From positions 1-64,000 of the forward strand of contig CAYSOF010000024.1 in NCBI GenBank assembly GCA_964432595.1: a stretch of 64,000 bases of DNA, in the 5' to 3' direction. This document shows, piece by piece, positions 8,893-18,812 of the stretch. Made by a program: the position numbers and the translations under genes. Numbering within the stretch: the first letter of the stretch is position 1; every line of letters begins with the position of its first letter. The notes below the pieces were generated by a model. That model saw only the letters and a list, made by a program, of their open reading frames with translations, did no database searches and was not told the origin of the DNA. The DNA is from DASYLJ01 sp964432595. GTDB lineage: Bacteria > Desulfobacterota > Binatia > DP-6.

Positions 8893-11757
8893 CTGAGCGT
8901 CATCGGCCTCATAGCCCTCGTGATCGCGCTGTTCGCGCTCCGCCGTCCGGGCCGCGACGACGGCCTGGAAGAGCGCATCCGCCGGCTGGAGGAAGAGGTG
9001 CGCCGCCTGCGCGGGGGTGGCCCGACGGCCGGGCCGGCAGTCGACGCACCGGCGGCCGCTGCGCCGGCTCCCGAGCCGATCGCGGAGCCCGTGCTCGAAC
9101 CAGCGCCCGAACCGGCGCCCGAGCCCGCCCCCGAGCCCGAGCCGATCCGCCTGCCCGAGCCGCCCGAGCCGCCGGCGGTCCAGATCGACTGGGAGCGATG
9201 GATCGGCGTGCGCGGCGCGGCCGTGCTGGGCGGCGTCGTCCTCGCGCTCGCCGGGCTGTTCTTCTTCCGCTACTCGATCGAGCACGGCCTGATCCCGCCG
9301 TGGATGCGCGTCGTCCTCGGGACGCTCGTCGGCTGCGCCTGCCTCGCCGGCGCCGACGTGATGCGCCGCCGGCGGTACGGCGGCACCGCGGACGCGGTGG
9401 CCGGTGCGGGCATCGTCGTGCTGTACGCCGCGTTCTGGGCGGCGGCGAACCTCTACGAGCTCATCGGCACCGGCACGCTGTTCGTGCTGCTCGTGATGGT
9501 GACGGTCACGTGCGGCGCGCTCTCGTGGCGGCATCAGTCGCTCGTGATCGCCGTGCTCGGACTGGTCGGCGGCTTCCTCACGCCGATCTTCGCGTCGCGC
9601 GGCAGCGACAATCCCATCGGGCTCTTCGCCTACCTGATGCTGCTCGACGTGGCGGTGCTCTACCTCGCTCGCCGCCGCGGCTGGCCGCTGCTCGCGCTGC
9701 TGGCACTCGTCTGTACGGCGGCCTACCAGGCGCTCTGGATCGGCGGCCGGATGGGGCCCGATCGCGTGCTGCTCGGGCTCGGCATCGTCGCGCTCTTTGC
9801 CGTCGTGTTCGCGGCCGGGGCGGAGCGCGACGGCGAGCGCGGCGGCCGCACGTGGTTCTGGACGCAGGCCGCCGCCGTCCTGGTGCCGTTCGTCTTCGCG
9901 CTCTATTTCGCGACCAACGCCGACCTCGGCGACCGGCTCGTCCCGCTGGCACTGCTGCTCGCCGTCCTGTCGTTCGCCGCGAGCTGGCTCGCACGCGTGC
10001 ACGGCGAGCCGTCGCTGGCCGCCGGCGCGGCGGCCAGCATCGTCGCCGTCCTGAGCGTCTGGACGGCGGAGAACGCGGCGACGACGGCCGTCGCGTGGCA
10101 GCTCGCCCTCGCGTGCACCGTGCTGGCCGGCATCTTCCACGCCTTCGGCGAGCGCGCCCCCGCTGGTCCCACGACCGCGGCGCTCGTCTCCGCCGTCGGA
10201 CTCTTCGGCGTGCTGGTCGCGAGCGCGGTCGTCGAGCCCGGCGACGTCGGCCTCTGGCCCTGGCTGGCGGGATGGATCGGGCTCGCGGCACTGCTCCTGC
10301 GGCAGGGCGGCTACCCCGACCGCGAGCGGCTCCAGCTGGTCGCCGCGATGCTGCTCGCGATCGGGCTCGCGGCGTTCCGCGGCGTCCACCGCTGGGCCGA
10401 GGGCTTTCCGTCGACGGGCGCGTATCTGGCGATCGTCCTGGCCGGCGCCGTGGCGTTCCAGTTCATCGCGATGCGACGCGCCGACGGCCGGCCGCGCCGC
10501 TACGGCGAGGAGTCGGCGGCGCTCTTCGCCGTCGCGACGACGCTGCTCATCGTCGTGATGATCGGCGACGCGTCGTTCCTGACGCTCGGCACGTCGACCG
10601 CGCTCGGCGTCCTGGCGACGTTGGCCGCCACGCGCCTCGGCGGCAGCTGGTGGGGGCTCGTCGCGATGGTCGCGACGGCGTTCGCGCACAGCGGCTGGAG
10701 CATGGATCGGCTCGAGCCGACGACGCTCGGGCTCGTCGCCCAGGCGGCGACCGTGGTGCTCTTCACGCTCTGGCCGTTCCTCGCCACCGACCGGTTGCGC
10801 GGCACGCGGTGGCCCTGGTGGACGGCGGCACTGGCCGGACCGATGTGGTTCGTCTCGCTGGGCACCCTCTTCTCGAACCGCTTCGGCGAGTCGGCCATCG
10901 GCCTGCTTCCCCTCGGCCTCGGCGCCGTCACGCTCGCCGCCGCGCACCGCACGCGCGCGGAGTTCGCGCCCGACGACCCGGCGCGCACGAGCAACCTCGC
11001 GTGGTTCCTCGGCGTCACCACGGCGTTCGTCACCGTCGCCGTTCCGCTGCAGCTCGACCGCGAGTGGATCACGATCGGCTGGGCGCTCGAGGGGCTCGCG
11101 CTCGTGATGCTGTGGCAGCGGCTCGATCACCCGGGCCTCAAGTACGTCGCGCTCGCGCTGCTCTCCGCCGTCACGGTGCGACTCGTCGTCAACGACGCCG
11201 TGCTCACCTATCACGCGCGGCCGGCCTTCCGGATCGTCAACTGGCTGCTCTACACCTACCTCGTGCCGGCGGCGGCGCTGCTGCGCGCGTCGACGCTGCT
11301 GGCCCCGCTCGAGGTACCGCGGCTGCGCGAGTGGGAGAAGCCCGTCTACGGCGACCGGCCGTTCGGCGCGATGGGGACCGGGCTCGCCGGCCTGGTCGTC
11401 GTGTTCGCGTGGATCAACCTCGCGATCGCCGAGTGGTTCACGGTCGGCCCGGACCTGACGCTCGACTTCTCGCGGCTGCCCGCGCGCGACCTGACGACGT
11501 CGATCGCGTGGGCGTGCTACGCGCTCGGCCTGCTCGCCCTCGGCGTCCGACGGCACAGCGTCGGGCTGCGCTGGGCGAGCCTCGGGCTCATGATGCTCAC
11601 CATCGCCAAGGTGTTCCTCTACGACCTCGGCGAGCTCGGCGACCTGTACCGCGTCGCCTCGCTCCTCGGCCTCGCACTGTCGCTGATCGGCGTCTCGCTC
11701 GCCTACCAGCGCTTCGTGTTGCGGCGCGAGCCGTCGGCTGATCCATCGGGAGAATGA
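8893..11757 (+). CDS. DUF2339 large polytopic membrane protein, probable CTG start
   Basis: About 954 residues. No ATG, GTG or TTG gives a full N-terminal helix: the first standard start (GTG 8920) cuts it. CTG at 8893 sits 6 bases after AGGAG (8882-8886) and restores the helix SVIGLIALVIALFAL. Then come a coiled stretch (LEERIRRLEEEVRRLR), a Pro/Glu-rich linker, WERWIGVRGAAVLGGVVLALA, and some two dozen membrane helices with almost no large loops, as in DUF2339 (PF10101). The gene overlaps the DUF3999 gene by four bases (ATGA); these two families often occur together. The biochemical role is unknown. An inner-membrane location is clear. Confidence 0.85.
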   Translation: MSVIGLIALVIALFALRRPGRDDGLEERIRRLEEEVRRLRGGGPTAGPAVDAPAAAAPAPEPIAEPVLEPAPEPAPEPAPEPEPIRLPEPPEPPAVQIDWERWIGVRGAAVLGGVVLALAGLFFFRYSIEHGLIPPWMRVVLGTLVGCACLAGADVMRRRRYGGTADAVAGAGIVVLYAAFWAAANLYELIGTGTLFVLLVMVTVTCGALSWRHQSLVIAVLGLVGGFLTPIFASRGSDNPIGLFAYLMLLDVAVLYLARRRGWPLLALLALVCTAAYQALWIGGRMGPDRVLLGLGIVALFAVVFAAGAERDGERGGRTWFWTQAAAVLVPFVFALYFATNADLGDRLVPLALLLAVLSFAASWLARVHGEPSLAAGAAASIVAVLSVWTAENAATTAVAWQLALACTVLAGIFHAFGERAPAGPTTAALVSAVGLFGVLVASAVVEPGDVGLWPWLAGWIGLAALLLRQGGYPDRERLQLVAAMLLAIGLAAFRGVHRWAEGFPSTGAYLAIVLAGAVAFQFIAMRRADGRPRRYGEESAALFAVATTLLIVVMIGDASFLTLGTSTALGVLATLAATRLGGSWWGLVAMVATAFAHSGWSMDRLEPTTLGLVAQAATVVLFTLWPFLATDRLRGTRWPWWTAALAGPMWFVSLGTLFSNRFGESAIGLLPLGLGAVTLAAAHRTRAEFAPDDPARTSNLAWFLGVTTAFVTVAVPLQLDREWITIGWALEGLALVMLWQRLDHPGLKYVALALLSAVTVRLVVNDAVLTYHARPAFRIVNWLLYTYLVPAAALLRASTLLAPLEVPRLREWEKPVYGDRPFGAMGTGLAGLVVVFAWINLAIAEWFTVGPDLTLDFSRLPARDLTTSIAWACYALGLLALGVRRHSVGLRWASLGLMMLTIAKVFLYDLGELGDLYRVASLLGLALSLIGVSLAYQRFVLRREPSADPSGE

Positions 11758-13754
11758 TGCGCGTCGTCCCCCTGCTGCTCGCCCTGGCCGTGGTCGCCCG
11801 CGCCGATACGCCGCCCGTCCGGCTGGCCCAGCTGTTCCCGCAGGAAGCGCCGATCACGGTCGGGAGCGACGCGCTGGCCCGGCTCACGCTGCCGCCCGAC
11901 GTGCTCGCCGCGTGCCGTCCCGACCTGTCCGACGTGCGCGTCTTCGACGCCGACGGCCACGAGGTGCCGTTCGTGGTCGACGCCGGCCCGCCGCCGGGCG
12001 ACGTGCGCGAAGAGGAGACGACGGTCGCCGCGACGGTGGAGCACGTCGAGCGGACGAAGACGCCGCGCGAGAACGCGCCCCCGCGCGCGAAGGAGACGTA
12101 CCGCCTGACCGCGCCGCCGGGAGCCGGGCCGTGGTCGCTGCGCGTCGACACCGCACAGTCCGGCTTCGTCCGCCGCATCGACGTGGCGTCGGCGGCGGGG
12201 CCGCTCGTCGAGAACGCGTCGCTCGTACGGCTCGGGGATCCGGCCGACCGGATGCACGTCGCGCTGCCGCCGATCACCACCCCCGAGATCACCGTCACGA
12301 TCGAGGGCGACGAAGGCTTCTTCCTGCAGCCGACGTTCCGCTTCCAGTCGACGCGGACGCTCGCCGCCACGGCGCAGGCGACGGTGCCGCTGCCGATCGC
12401 GACGTCGAGCCGCGCGGGCGATCGGACCGTCGTCGAGGTGGAGCGGCCGTCAGGCGTCGTGCCCGGCATCCTGCACGTCACCACGACGACCCCCGCGTTC
12501 GATCGTCGCGTGCTGATATGGGACGTCCGCCCGGGCGGCGACGAGGTGCCGCTCGGCGAGGGCCGCATCCGCCGCGTCTCCGGCGCGGCCGCCGTCGCCG
12601 AGATGGACGTGCCGCTCGGTCCGGCGCGCGGCGCGCGCCTGCGCATCGCGATCGTCGACGGCGACAGCCCGTCGCTGGCGGAGCTGACGTTCGAGGCCGT
12701 CGTCCGCCAGCCGGCGCTGATCTTCGCGCTGCGCTCCGGACACGGGATGCTGCGCTTCGGCGGCGGCCGCGCCTATCGCCCGCGCTACGACCTGACCGCG
12801 CTGATCCCGCCGCGGCCGGCGAGCGGCGTCGACGCGGAGATCGCGACGCGCCTCTGGGATCCCGCCCGGCTCGCGACGGCGGCGCTCGGGCCGATCCGGC
12901 CGAACCCGCTCTACGACGCCGCGCCCGCGCTCGCGTTCGCCATGCGTGCCGGCGCCCCCGTCGAGACGGAGCGCCTCGAATGGCGGCGCCCCATCGTCGT
13001 GCCCGCCGCGCCGAACGGCCTCGCCCGGCTGGTCCTCGCGGCGGGCGATCTCGCGCACGCGCGTCCCGACCTGGCCGACGTCCGCGTCGTCGACGCGGAC
13101 GGCCGGCAGTGGCCGTTCCTGATCGATCGCGACGTGCCCGCGATGCGCATCGGCCTCTTCACCGAGCCGCTCGAGCCGCGCGACGGCGCGTCGCGCTGGC
13201 TGCTGCGCCCGCAGGAGGGTCCGCTGGTCGTCGACCGGATCGAGCTCGGCATCGACGCGCCGTTCTTCAACCGCCCGTTCCGCCTCGTGACGGACGACGC
13301 GAACGGCGCCGAGCGCGTGCTCGCGGAGGGACGGCTCGTCCGCGACGCGCGGCGGCCGCAGCCCGTCATGATCGGGCTGCCGCCGGTGCGCGTGACCACG
13401 ATGACGCTCGTCATCGACGACGGCGACGACGCGCCCCTGAACATCCAGCGCGGTTGGGCGGAGATTCCCACCGCCGCCCTGCTCGTCGCCGCGCCGGCGG
13501 GCGAGTACGCGCTGCTGCTCGGCGATCCCGACGCGACGGCGCCGCGCTACGAGCTGGCGTCGGTCCGCGACGTCGTGATGGCCATGACCGCGTCGCCGAT
13601 CGACCCGAAGGCGATGGTGAAGAATCCGGGCTTCAGCACGACGGCGCGGGTGGCGTCGAGCGACCTGCCGAAGCAGGCGATCGTCTGGACGGTGCTGATC
13701 GGCGCCGTCGCGCTGCTCGGCATCCTCACGCTGCGGGCAACACGGAAGGCGTGA
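11754..13754 (+). CDS. DUF3999 secreted/membrane-anchored protein
   Basis: 666 residues; the start ATG 11754 overlaps the upstream stop, and a second ATG lies at 11757. It has a signal peptide (cut near ARADT), a long periplasmic beta-rich body with two similar halves (both contain 'RPDLxDVRVxDADG', near residues 57 and 440), and a C-terminal membrane helix at about 640-660 (AIVWTVLIGAVALLGILTL) with a short basic tail. This is the usual DUF3999 (PF13163) layout and partner order. Translational coupling implies equal production with the DUF2339 protein, so the two may form one envelope complex. Its 3' end overlaps the pspA-like gene by 29 bases, convergent. Confidence 0.85.
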   Translation: MMRVVPLLLALAVVARADTPPVRLAQLFPQEAPITVGSDALARLTLPPDVLAACRPDLSDVRVFDADGHEVPFVVDAGPPPGDVREEETTVAATVEHVERTKTPRENAPPRAKETYRLTAPPGAGPWSLRVDTAQSGFVRRIDVASAAGPLVENASLVRLGDPADRMHVALPPITTPEITVTIEGDEGFFLQPTFRFQSTRTLAATAQATVPLPIATSSRAGDRTVVEVERPSGVVPGILHVTTTTPAFDRRVLIWDVRPGGDEVPLGEGRIRRVSGAAAVAEMDVPLGPARGARLRIAIVDGDSPSLAELTFEAVVRQPALIFALRSGHGMLRFGGGRAYRPRYDLTALIPPRPASGVDAEIATRLWDPARLATAALGPIRPNPLYDAAPALAFAMRAGAPVETERLEWRRPIVVPAAPNGLARLVLAAGDLAHARPDLADVRVVDADGRQWPFLIDRDVPAMRIGLFTEPLEPRDGASRWLLRPQEGPLVVDRIELGIDAPFFNRPFRLVTDDANGAERVLAEGRLVRDARRPQPVMIGLPPVRVTTMTLVIDDGDDAPLNIQRGWAEIPTAALLVAAPAGEYALLLGDPDATAPRYELASVRDVVMAMTASPIDPKAMVKNPGFSTTARVASSDLPKQAIVWTVLIGAVALLGILTLRATRKA

Positions 13755-14435
13755 CCGACGCCAGCGCCGCCTGGCGCGCGCGCTTCAGCTCGTCGAGCTG
13801 CGCCCGGGCCGCGGCGGCGACCTCGGCGTCGCGGATCGTGCCCAGCCGGCGCTCGAGCGCGGGATCGCCGCCTTCGCGAACCAGCTGCACCTCGGTCGCC
13901 AGCCGCTCGACGTGATCGCGGACCGCGTCGAGCGCCTGGATGTCGGCCTCGGGGCTCAGCCCGCGCAACGTCTCGTGGAGGCGGAGGCGCGCCTTCGCGT
14001 TCGCCAGCCGCGCGACCATGCGCACGCGTTCCTCGCGCAGCCGCGCGATCTGGTCCTGGAACGCGACGAGGTTGCGCTTGGCGCCCTCGGCCTCGGCGGT
14101 GAGATCGCGCAGCTCGTCGGCGACGCGGTCGACCTCCGCGGCGAGCGCGTCGCGACGGACGATCAGTGCCAGCGCGGCATCGTCGTCGTCGCGCTCGACC
14201 GCCGCGGCGAGCTGCTCGCGCGCCCAGGACAGCTCCTGCGCGCGCTGCGCCAGCTCGCGGTCGAGCTTCGAGCGCATGTAGAGCACGCCGGCCGCGGCCT
14301 CGCGGAGCGTGCGGTACTGGGCGAGGCGCTCCTGGATGGCGGCCTCGTACACGGCGTCGGGGTCGCGGCGCTCCCGGCCGCCGACCCAGCGGGCCAGCTG
14401 GCCGCGGAGCAGGTTGCGGATGCGGGCGAACAGTC

Positions 14436-14439
<4 letters not shown>
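13726..14439 (-). CDS. PspA/IM30-family membrane-stress protein
   Basis: 237 residues. It opens with an amphipathic segment (MRLFARIRNLLRGQLARWVG), then DPDAVYEAAIQERLAQYRTLREAAAG, and continues as an almost unbroken coiled coil rich in Glu, Arg and Ala to the end, as in PspA/Vipp1/LiaH ESCRT-III-like proteins. These bind stressed inner membrane and form helical scaffolds. The start overlaps the stop of the sigma-54 response regulator by four bases (ATGA), which fixes the start and implies coupling. With the kinase and regulator upstream this is a self-contained phage-shock-like operon, although the regulator here is a two-component NtrC type rather than PspF. Confidence 0.85.
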
Positions 14440-15833
<1,394 letters not shown>

Positions 15834-15838
15834 GACAG

Positions 15839-17050
15839 TCACTTTGGTGGGAGAGGCAACGTGACCACGAACTCCGTGCCGCGTCCGACTTCGCTGGCGA
15901 CGTCCATCGTGCCGGCATGCGCCTCGACGATCTTGCGCGAGATCGCCATGCCGAGGCCCGTGCCCTTCTCCTTCGTGGTGAAGAAGGGATTCCAGATGCG
16001 CTCGAGCTTCTCGGGGGCGATGCCGCAGCCGTTGTCGCGCAGGCGGACCGTCGCCTGCGCGCCGCCGTTCTCGATGAACACGTCGACGCGCCGGTTCTCC
16101 GCGACGGAGTCGAACGCGTCGATCGCGTTGTCGAGCACGTTGGCGAACACCTGCCGCAGCTTCTCGGCGTCGGCGACGACGGTCGGGCCGGTGATGTAGT
16201 TGCGCACCGCCGCCACCTTCGCGACGTCGAGCTTGGAGCGCATCTGCGTCAGCGCGCCGTCGACCACGGTGGCGATGTTCACCGGCGCCAGCACGTAGTC
16301 TTCTTCCTTCGCGAACTTGAGCAGGTGCGAGATGCGCCGCTCGACGCGGTCGAGCTCGTCGAGCGCGACGCGCGCGTACTCGACGTTCTCCACCGACTGC
16401 GGGTCCTCGCCCATCTGCTGCACGAGGCTCTTCGCCGCGGCGATCGGGTTGCGGATCTCGTGGGCGATGGTCGACGAGAGCTCGTCGAGGCTCGCCTGCT
16501 TCTCGGTCTGCATGTACGCCTTCTCGCGCTGCAGCTCGCGCTCGACGGCGGGATCGAAGTAGCGCTGCTTGATGCGCCGCGAGCCGAAGACGCCCATCCA
16601 GTGCGAGAAGACCCCGAAGCCCCAGCCGATCGCGGGCCAGAGGAACCACGGATACCAGGTCGTCATCAGGTTGATCAGCGCGAGCAGCGCGATGACGGCG
16701 AGGTACGAGACGAGGTGCGCGTAGAAGCCGGTCTCCTTGGCCGCGCGCCGGCGCGCGCGGCGCAGGAGGTCGTCTTCGGTCATCTGCTCGGTCGGCGGGT
16801 CGTGGTCGGCGGCGCAGGCCGCGTGCCGCGTCTCGCGACGGCGGCGCCGCTCCGCGTGCCGCTCGGCCTTCTCGGCCCAGCGGCGATGCCACTCGGCGTG
16901 GCGCTCCGCATGCCGCTCGGCGTGCTCGGCCCACTGACGGCCGATCTCCGCCCACGGCGGCCCGTCGCCCCGGATACCCTTCCGCGCGCGGAGATGCTTC
17001 GCGAAATGCATCAGGAGCACGACGGCGACGATGAACCCGATGAAGGCCAT
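15839..17050 (-). CDS. Membrane histidine kinase with His/Glu-rich linker and 2TM domain
   Basis: 403 residues. One membrane helix at 3-16 is followed by a striking stretch at 40-76 built from repeats of the type WAEHAERHAERHAEW, with some nine His. Next is a two-helix membrane module (about 100-155, of the '2TM' type, PF13239), then DHp with the phosphoacceptor His197 in STIAHEIRNP and a HATPase domain (DNAIDAFD, DNGCGIAPEK, GTGLGMAISRKIVE). There is no periplasmic sensor domain, so the signal is probably membrane state or something bound by the His-rich cytoplasmic stretch. First gene of the kinase-regulator-pspA operon. Confidence 0.9.
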   Translation of the reverse strand: MAFIGFIVAVVLLMHFAKHLRARKGIRGDGPPWAEIGRQWAEHAERHAERHAEWHRRWAEKAERHAERRRRRETRHAACAADHDPPTEQMTEDDLLRRARRRAAKETGFYAHLVSYLAVIALLALINLMTTWYPWFLWPAIGWGFGVFSHWMGVFGSRRIKQRYFDPAVERELQREKAYMQTEKQASLDELSSTIAHEIRNPIAAAKSLVQQMGEDPQSVENVEYARVALDELDRVERRISHLLKFAKEEDYVLAPVNIATVVDGALTQMRSKLDVAKVAAVRNYITGPTVVADAEKLRQVFANVLDNAIDAFDSVAENRRVDVFIENGGAQATVRLRDNGCGIAPEKLERIWNPFFTTKEKGTGLGMAISRKIVEAHAGTMDVASEVGRGTEFVVTLPLPPK

Positions 17051-17062
17051 GCGGTGATGTCG

Positions 17063-17083
17063 ACGACCCTACGCAAGGGTCGT
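17063..17083. promoter_or_regulatory. Inverted repeat upstream of the kinase operon
   Basis: ACGACCCT (17063-17070) and AGGGTCGT (17076-17083) form perfect 8-base arms around ACGCA, 13 bases upstream of the kinase start. It may be an operator or a leader hairpin. No clear -24/-12 sigma-54 motif was identified around it. Confidence 0.4.
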
Positions 17084-17149
17084 GCCGCAGGGTACGCGCG
17101 CCCCCGGCGCAGGGAAAGAGGCCGCGGGCGGGCCGGCGCCGCAGTCCCC

Positions 17150-17179
17150 GGGCTGCGGGACGGGGTCCAGGCGCAGCCC
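17150..17179 (-). terminator. GC-rich hairpin downstream of the acyl-CoA dehydrogenase
   Basis: GGGCTGCG (17150-17157) pairs with CGCAGCCC (17172-17179), 16 bases past the stop of the minus-strand gene. The stem is strong but no T-tract follows, so intrinsic termination is only possible. Confidence 0.35.
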
Positions 17180-17194
17180 CGCCGCTGCACTCTC

Positions 17195-18358
17195 CTAGGA
17201 GCGGTCCCGCGGCAGGCCGAGCACGCGTTCGGCGATGATGTTGCGCTGCACCTCGGAGCTGCCCGCCGCGATCGTGCGCCCGCGCGAGTAGAGGTAGAGG
17301 TGCGGCCAGCGGCCGTCGTCGACCGCGTGCGGCGACCCTTCGAGCAGCTGGCTCGCCGGGCCGGCGATCGCGAGGGCCACCTCGAGCTGGCGCTGGTACA
17401 TTTCGCTCCAGAAGAGCTTCTCGATCGACCCTTCGGGGCCGGGCGCGCCGCCGCGAAGCGTGACCGTGAGGTTCCGATAGGCCGTGTACTGCATGGCGTG
17501 CGCGTCGATCACCGCCGCGGCGAGCGCCTGGCGGAGCACCGGATCGGCGGCGGCGCCGCGCCGGCGCGCGGTCGCGAGCATCTCGTCGAGCGCCACGCGC
17601 GACTGCAGCTGGCGGCTGAACGTCAACGTCTGCCGCTCGTGCATGAGGCACGTGATCGCGATGTCCCAGCCCTTGTCGACGGCGCCGACGACGTTTGCGC
17701 GCGGCACGCGCACGTCCTCGAAGAACACCTCGTTGAAGTCCTCGTCGCCGTTGATCTGCTTGAGCGGCCGCACGGTGACGCCGGGGCTGTGCATGTCGAC
17801 GAGCAGGAACGTAATGCCCTTGTGCTTCGGCGCGGTCGGATTCGTGCGCACGAGGCACATGCACCAGTCGGCGTAGCGGGCGTAGCTCGTCCACACCTTC
17901 TGCCCGCTGACGACGAAGTGGTCGCCGTCGACGACGGCCTTCGTGCGCAGCGCGGCCAGGTCGGAGCCCGCGTCCGGCTCCGAGAATCCCTGGCACCATA
18001 TCTCCTCGGCGGCCAGGATCTTCTGCAGGTGCCGCTGCTTCTGCGCGTCGGTGCCGTGCGCGATCAGGACCGGCCCGCCCATCGTCAGGCCGGCCAGGTT
18101 GATGAGCTGCGGCGAGCGCGCCCGCGCCATCTCCTCCTGGAAGATGATCTGCTGGATCAGGCTGGCGCCGCGGCCGCCGTACGCGGCCGGCCAGGCGATG
18201 CCGCACCATCCCGCCTCGTAGAGCCGTCGCTGCCACTGCTTGCCGTGCGCGACCCACGCGTCGAGGTCGTCGGGCTCGGCGCCGGGCGGGTTGCGCTCGA
18301 GCCACGCGCGCAGCTCGGCACGGAAGCGCTCCTCGTCGGCTGAGTACGCGAGGTCCAT
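17195..18358 (-). CDS. Acyl-CoA dehydrogenase
   Basis: 387 residues starting MDLAYSADEERFRAELRAWL. FAD-binding signatures of the family are visible: WCQGFSEPDAGSDLAAL in the middle domain, VVSGQKVWTSYA, and the C-terminal IAAGSSEVQRNIIAERVLGLPR. These enzymes oxidise acyl-CoA to enoyl-CoA and pass electrons to ETF. The sequence style matches the FadE17/FadE26-like actinobacterial group used in sterol or branched-chain acid catabolism, but the substrate cannot be read from sequence. The start overlaps the stop of the upstream lipoprotein gene by one base (TGATG), so the two are coupled. Confidence 0.88.
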   Translation of the reverse strand: MDLAYSADEERFRAELRAWLERNPPGAEPDDLDAWVAHGKQWQRRLYEAGWCGIAWPAAYGGRGASLIQQIIFQEEMARARSPQLINLAGLTMGGPVLIAHGTDAQKQRHLQKILAAEEIWCQGFSEPDAGSDLAALRTKAVVDGDHFVVSGQKVWTSYARYADWCMCLVRTNPTAPKHKGITFLLVDMHSPGVTVRPLKQINGDEDFNEVFFEDVRVPRANVVGAVDKGWDIAITCLMHERQTLTFSRQLQSRVALDEMLATARRRGAAADPVLRQALAAAVIDAHAMQYTAYRNLTVTLRGGAPGPEGSIEKLFWSEMYQRQLEVALAIAGPASQLLEGSPHAVDDGRWPHLYLYSRGRTIAAGSSEVQRNIIAERVLGLPRDRS

Positions 18359-18777
18359 CAGGGAGCGACCCAGAGCATCTCGACGCCCGACGGCACGAAG
18401 TACTCCATCTGCTCGTCCACCGACGCCGCGTTGGCTTCCATCACCGCCGTCGCCTTCTCGGTCTCCGCGATGTCGGCCTGCACCCGCAGCGTCTCGTAGC
18501 GCTGATAGCGCGCCTCGTCGCCGATGTAGAGGCACTTGCAGCGGTACGGATCGGCGAACCAGTAGTGCGGCGTCCCGCCCCGGATCGAGTAGGTCAGCGT
18601 CACCGGCGGCTTCAGCGCCTGCAGACGGGCCAGCTTCTCCGGGGTGTCGGCGGGGATGGCGCGGAAGCCGGCGGCGGCGAGCATGGGCTCGACCTTCGCC
18701 GCGCGCTGCTCCGGGCTGGGGCCGAGCAGCGCGCAGCCGCCGGCGAGCACGAGCGCGAGGACGGCGAGGCGGGTCAT
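18358..18777 (-). CDS. Small predicted lipoprotein, function unknown
   Basis: 139 residues. The N-terminus MTRLAVLALVLAGGC looks like a lipoprotein signal with Cys15, although AGG before the Cys is a poor lipobox. The mature part has a short folded segment (PVTLTYSIRGGTPHYWFADPY, then CKCLYIG) and an Ala/Glu-rich helix. It is translationally coupled to the acyl-CoA dehydrogenase, with no known functional link. No family was recognised. Confidence 0.7.
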   Translation of the reverse strand: MTRLAVLALVLAGGCALLGPSPEQRAAKVEPMLAAAGFRAIPADTPEKLARLQALKPPVTLTYSIRGGTPHYWFADPYRCKCLYIGDEARYQRYETLRVQADIAETEKATAVMEANAASVDEQMEYFVPSGVEMLWVAP

Positions 18778-18812
18778 GTCGTGGGGCGTTCAATCCGGAC
18801 GCCCCGACCCTG

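Noticed and set aside
8809..11556. Long minus-strand frame opposite the DUF2339 gene
   Set aside because: Composition is dominated by Arg, Glu and His without any domain, and it mirrors a conserved membrane protein. This is a normal shadow in GC-rich DNA.
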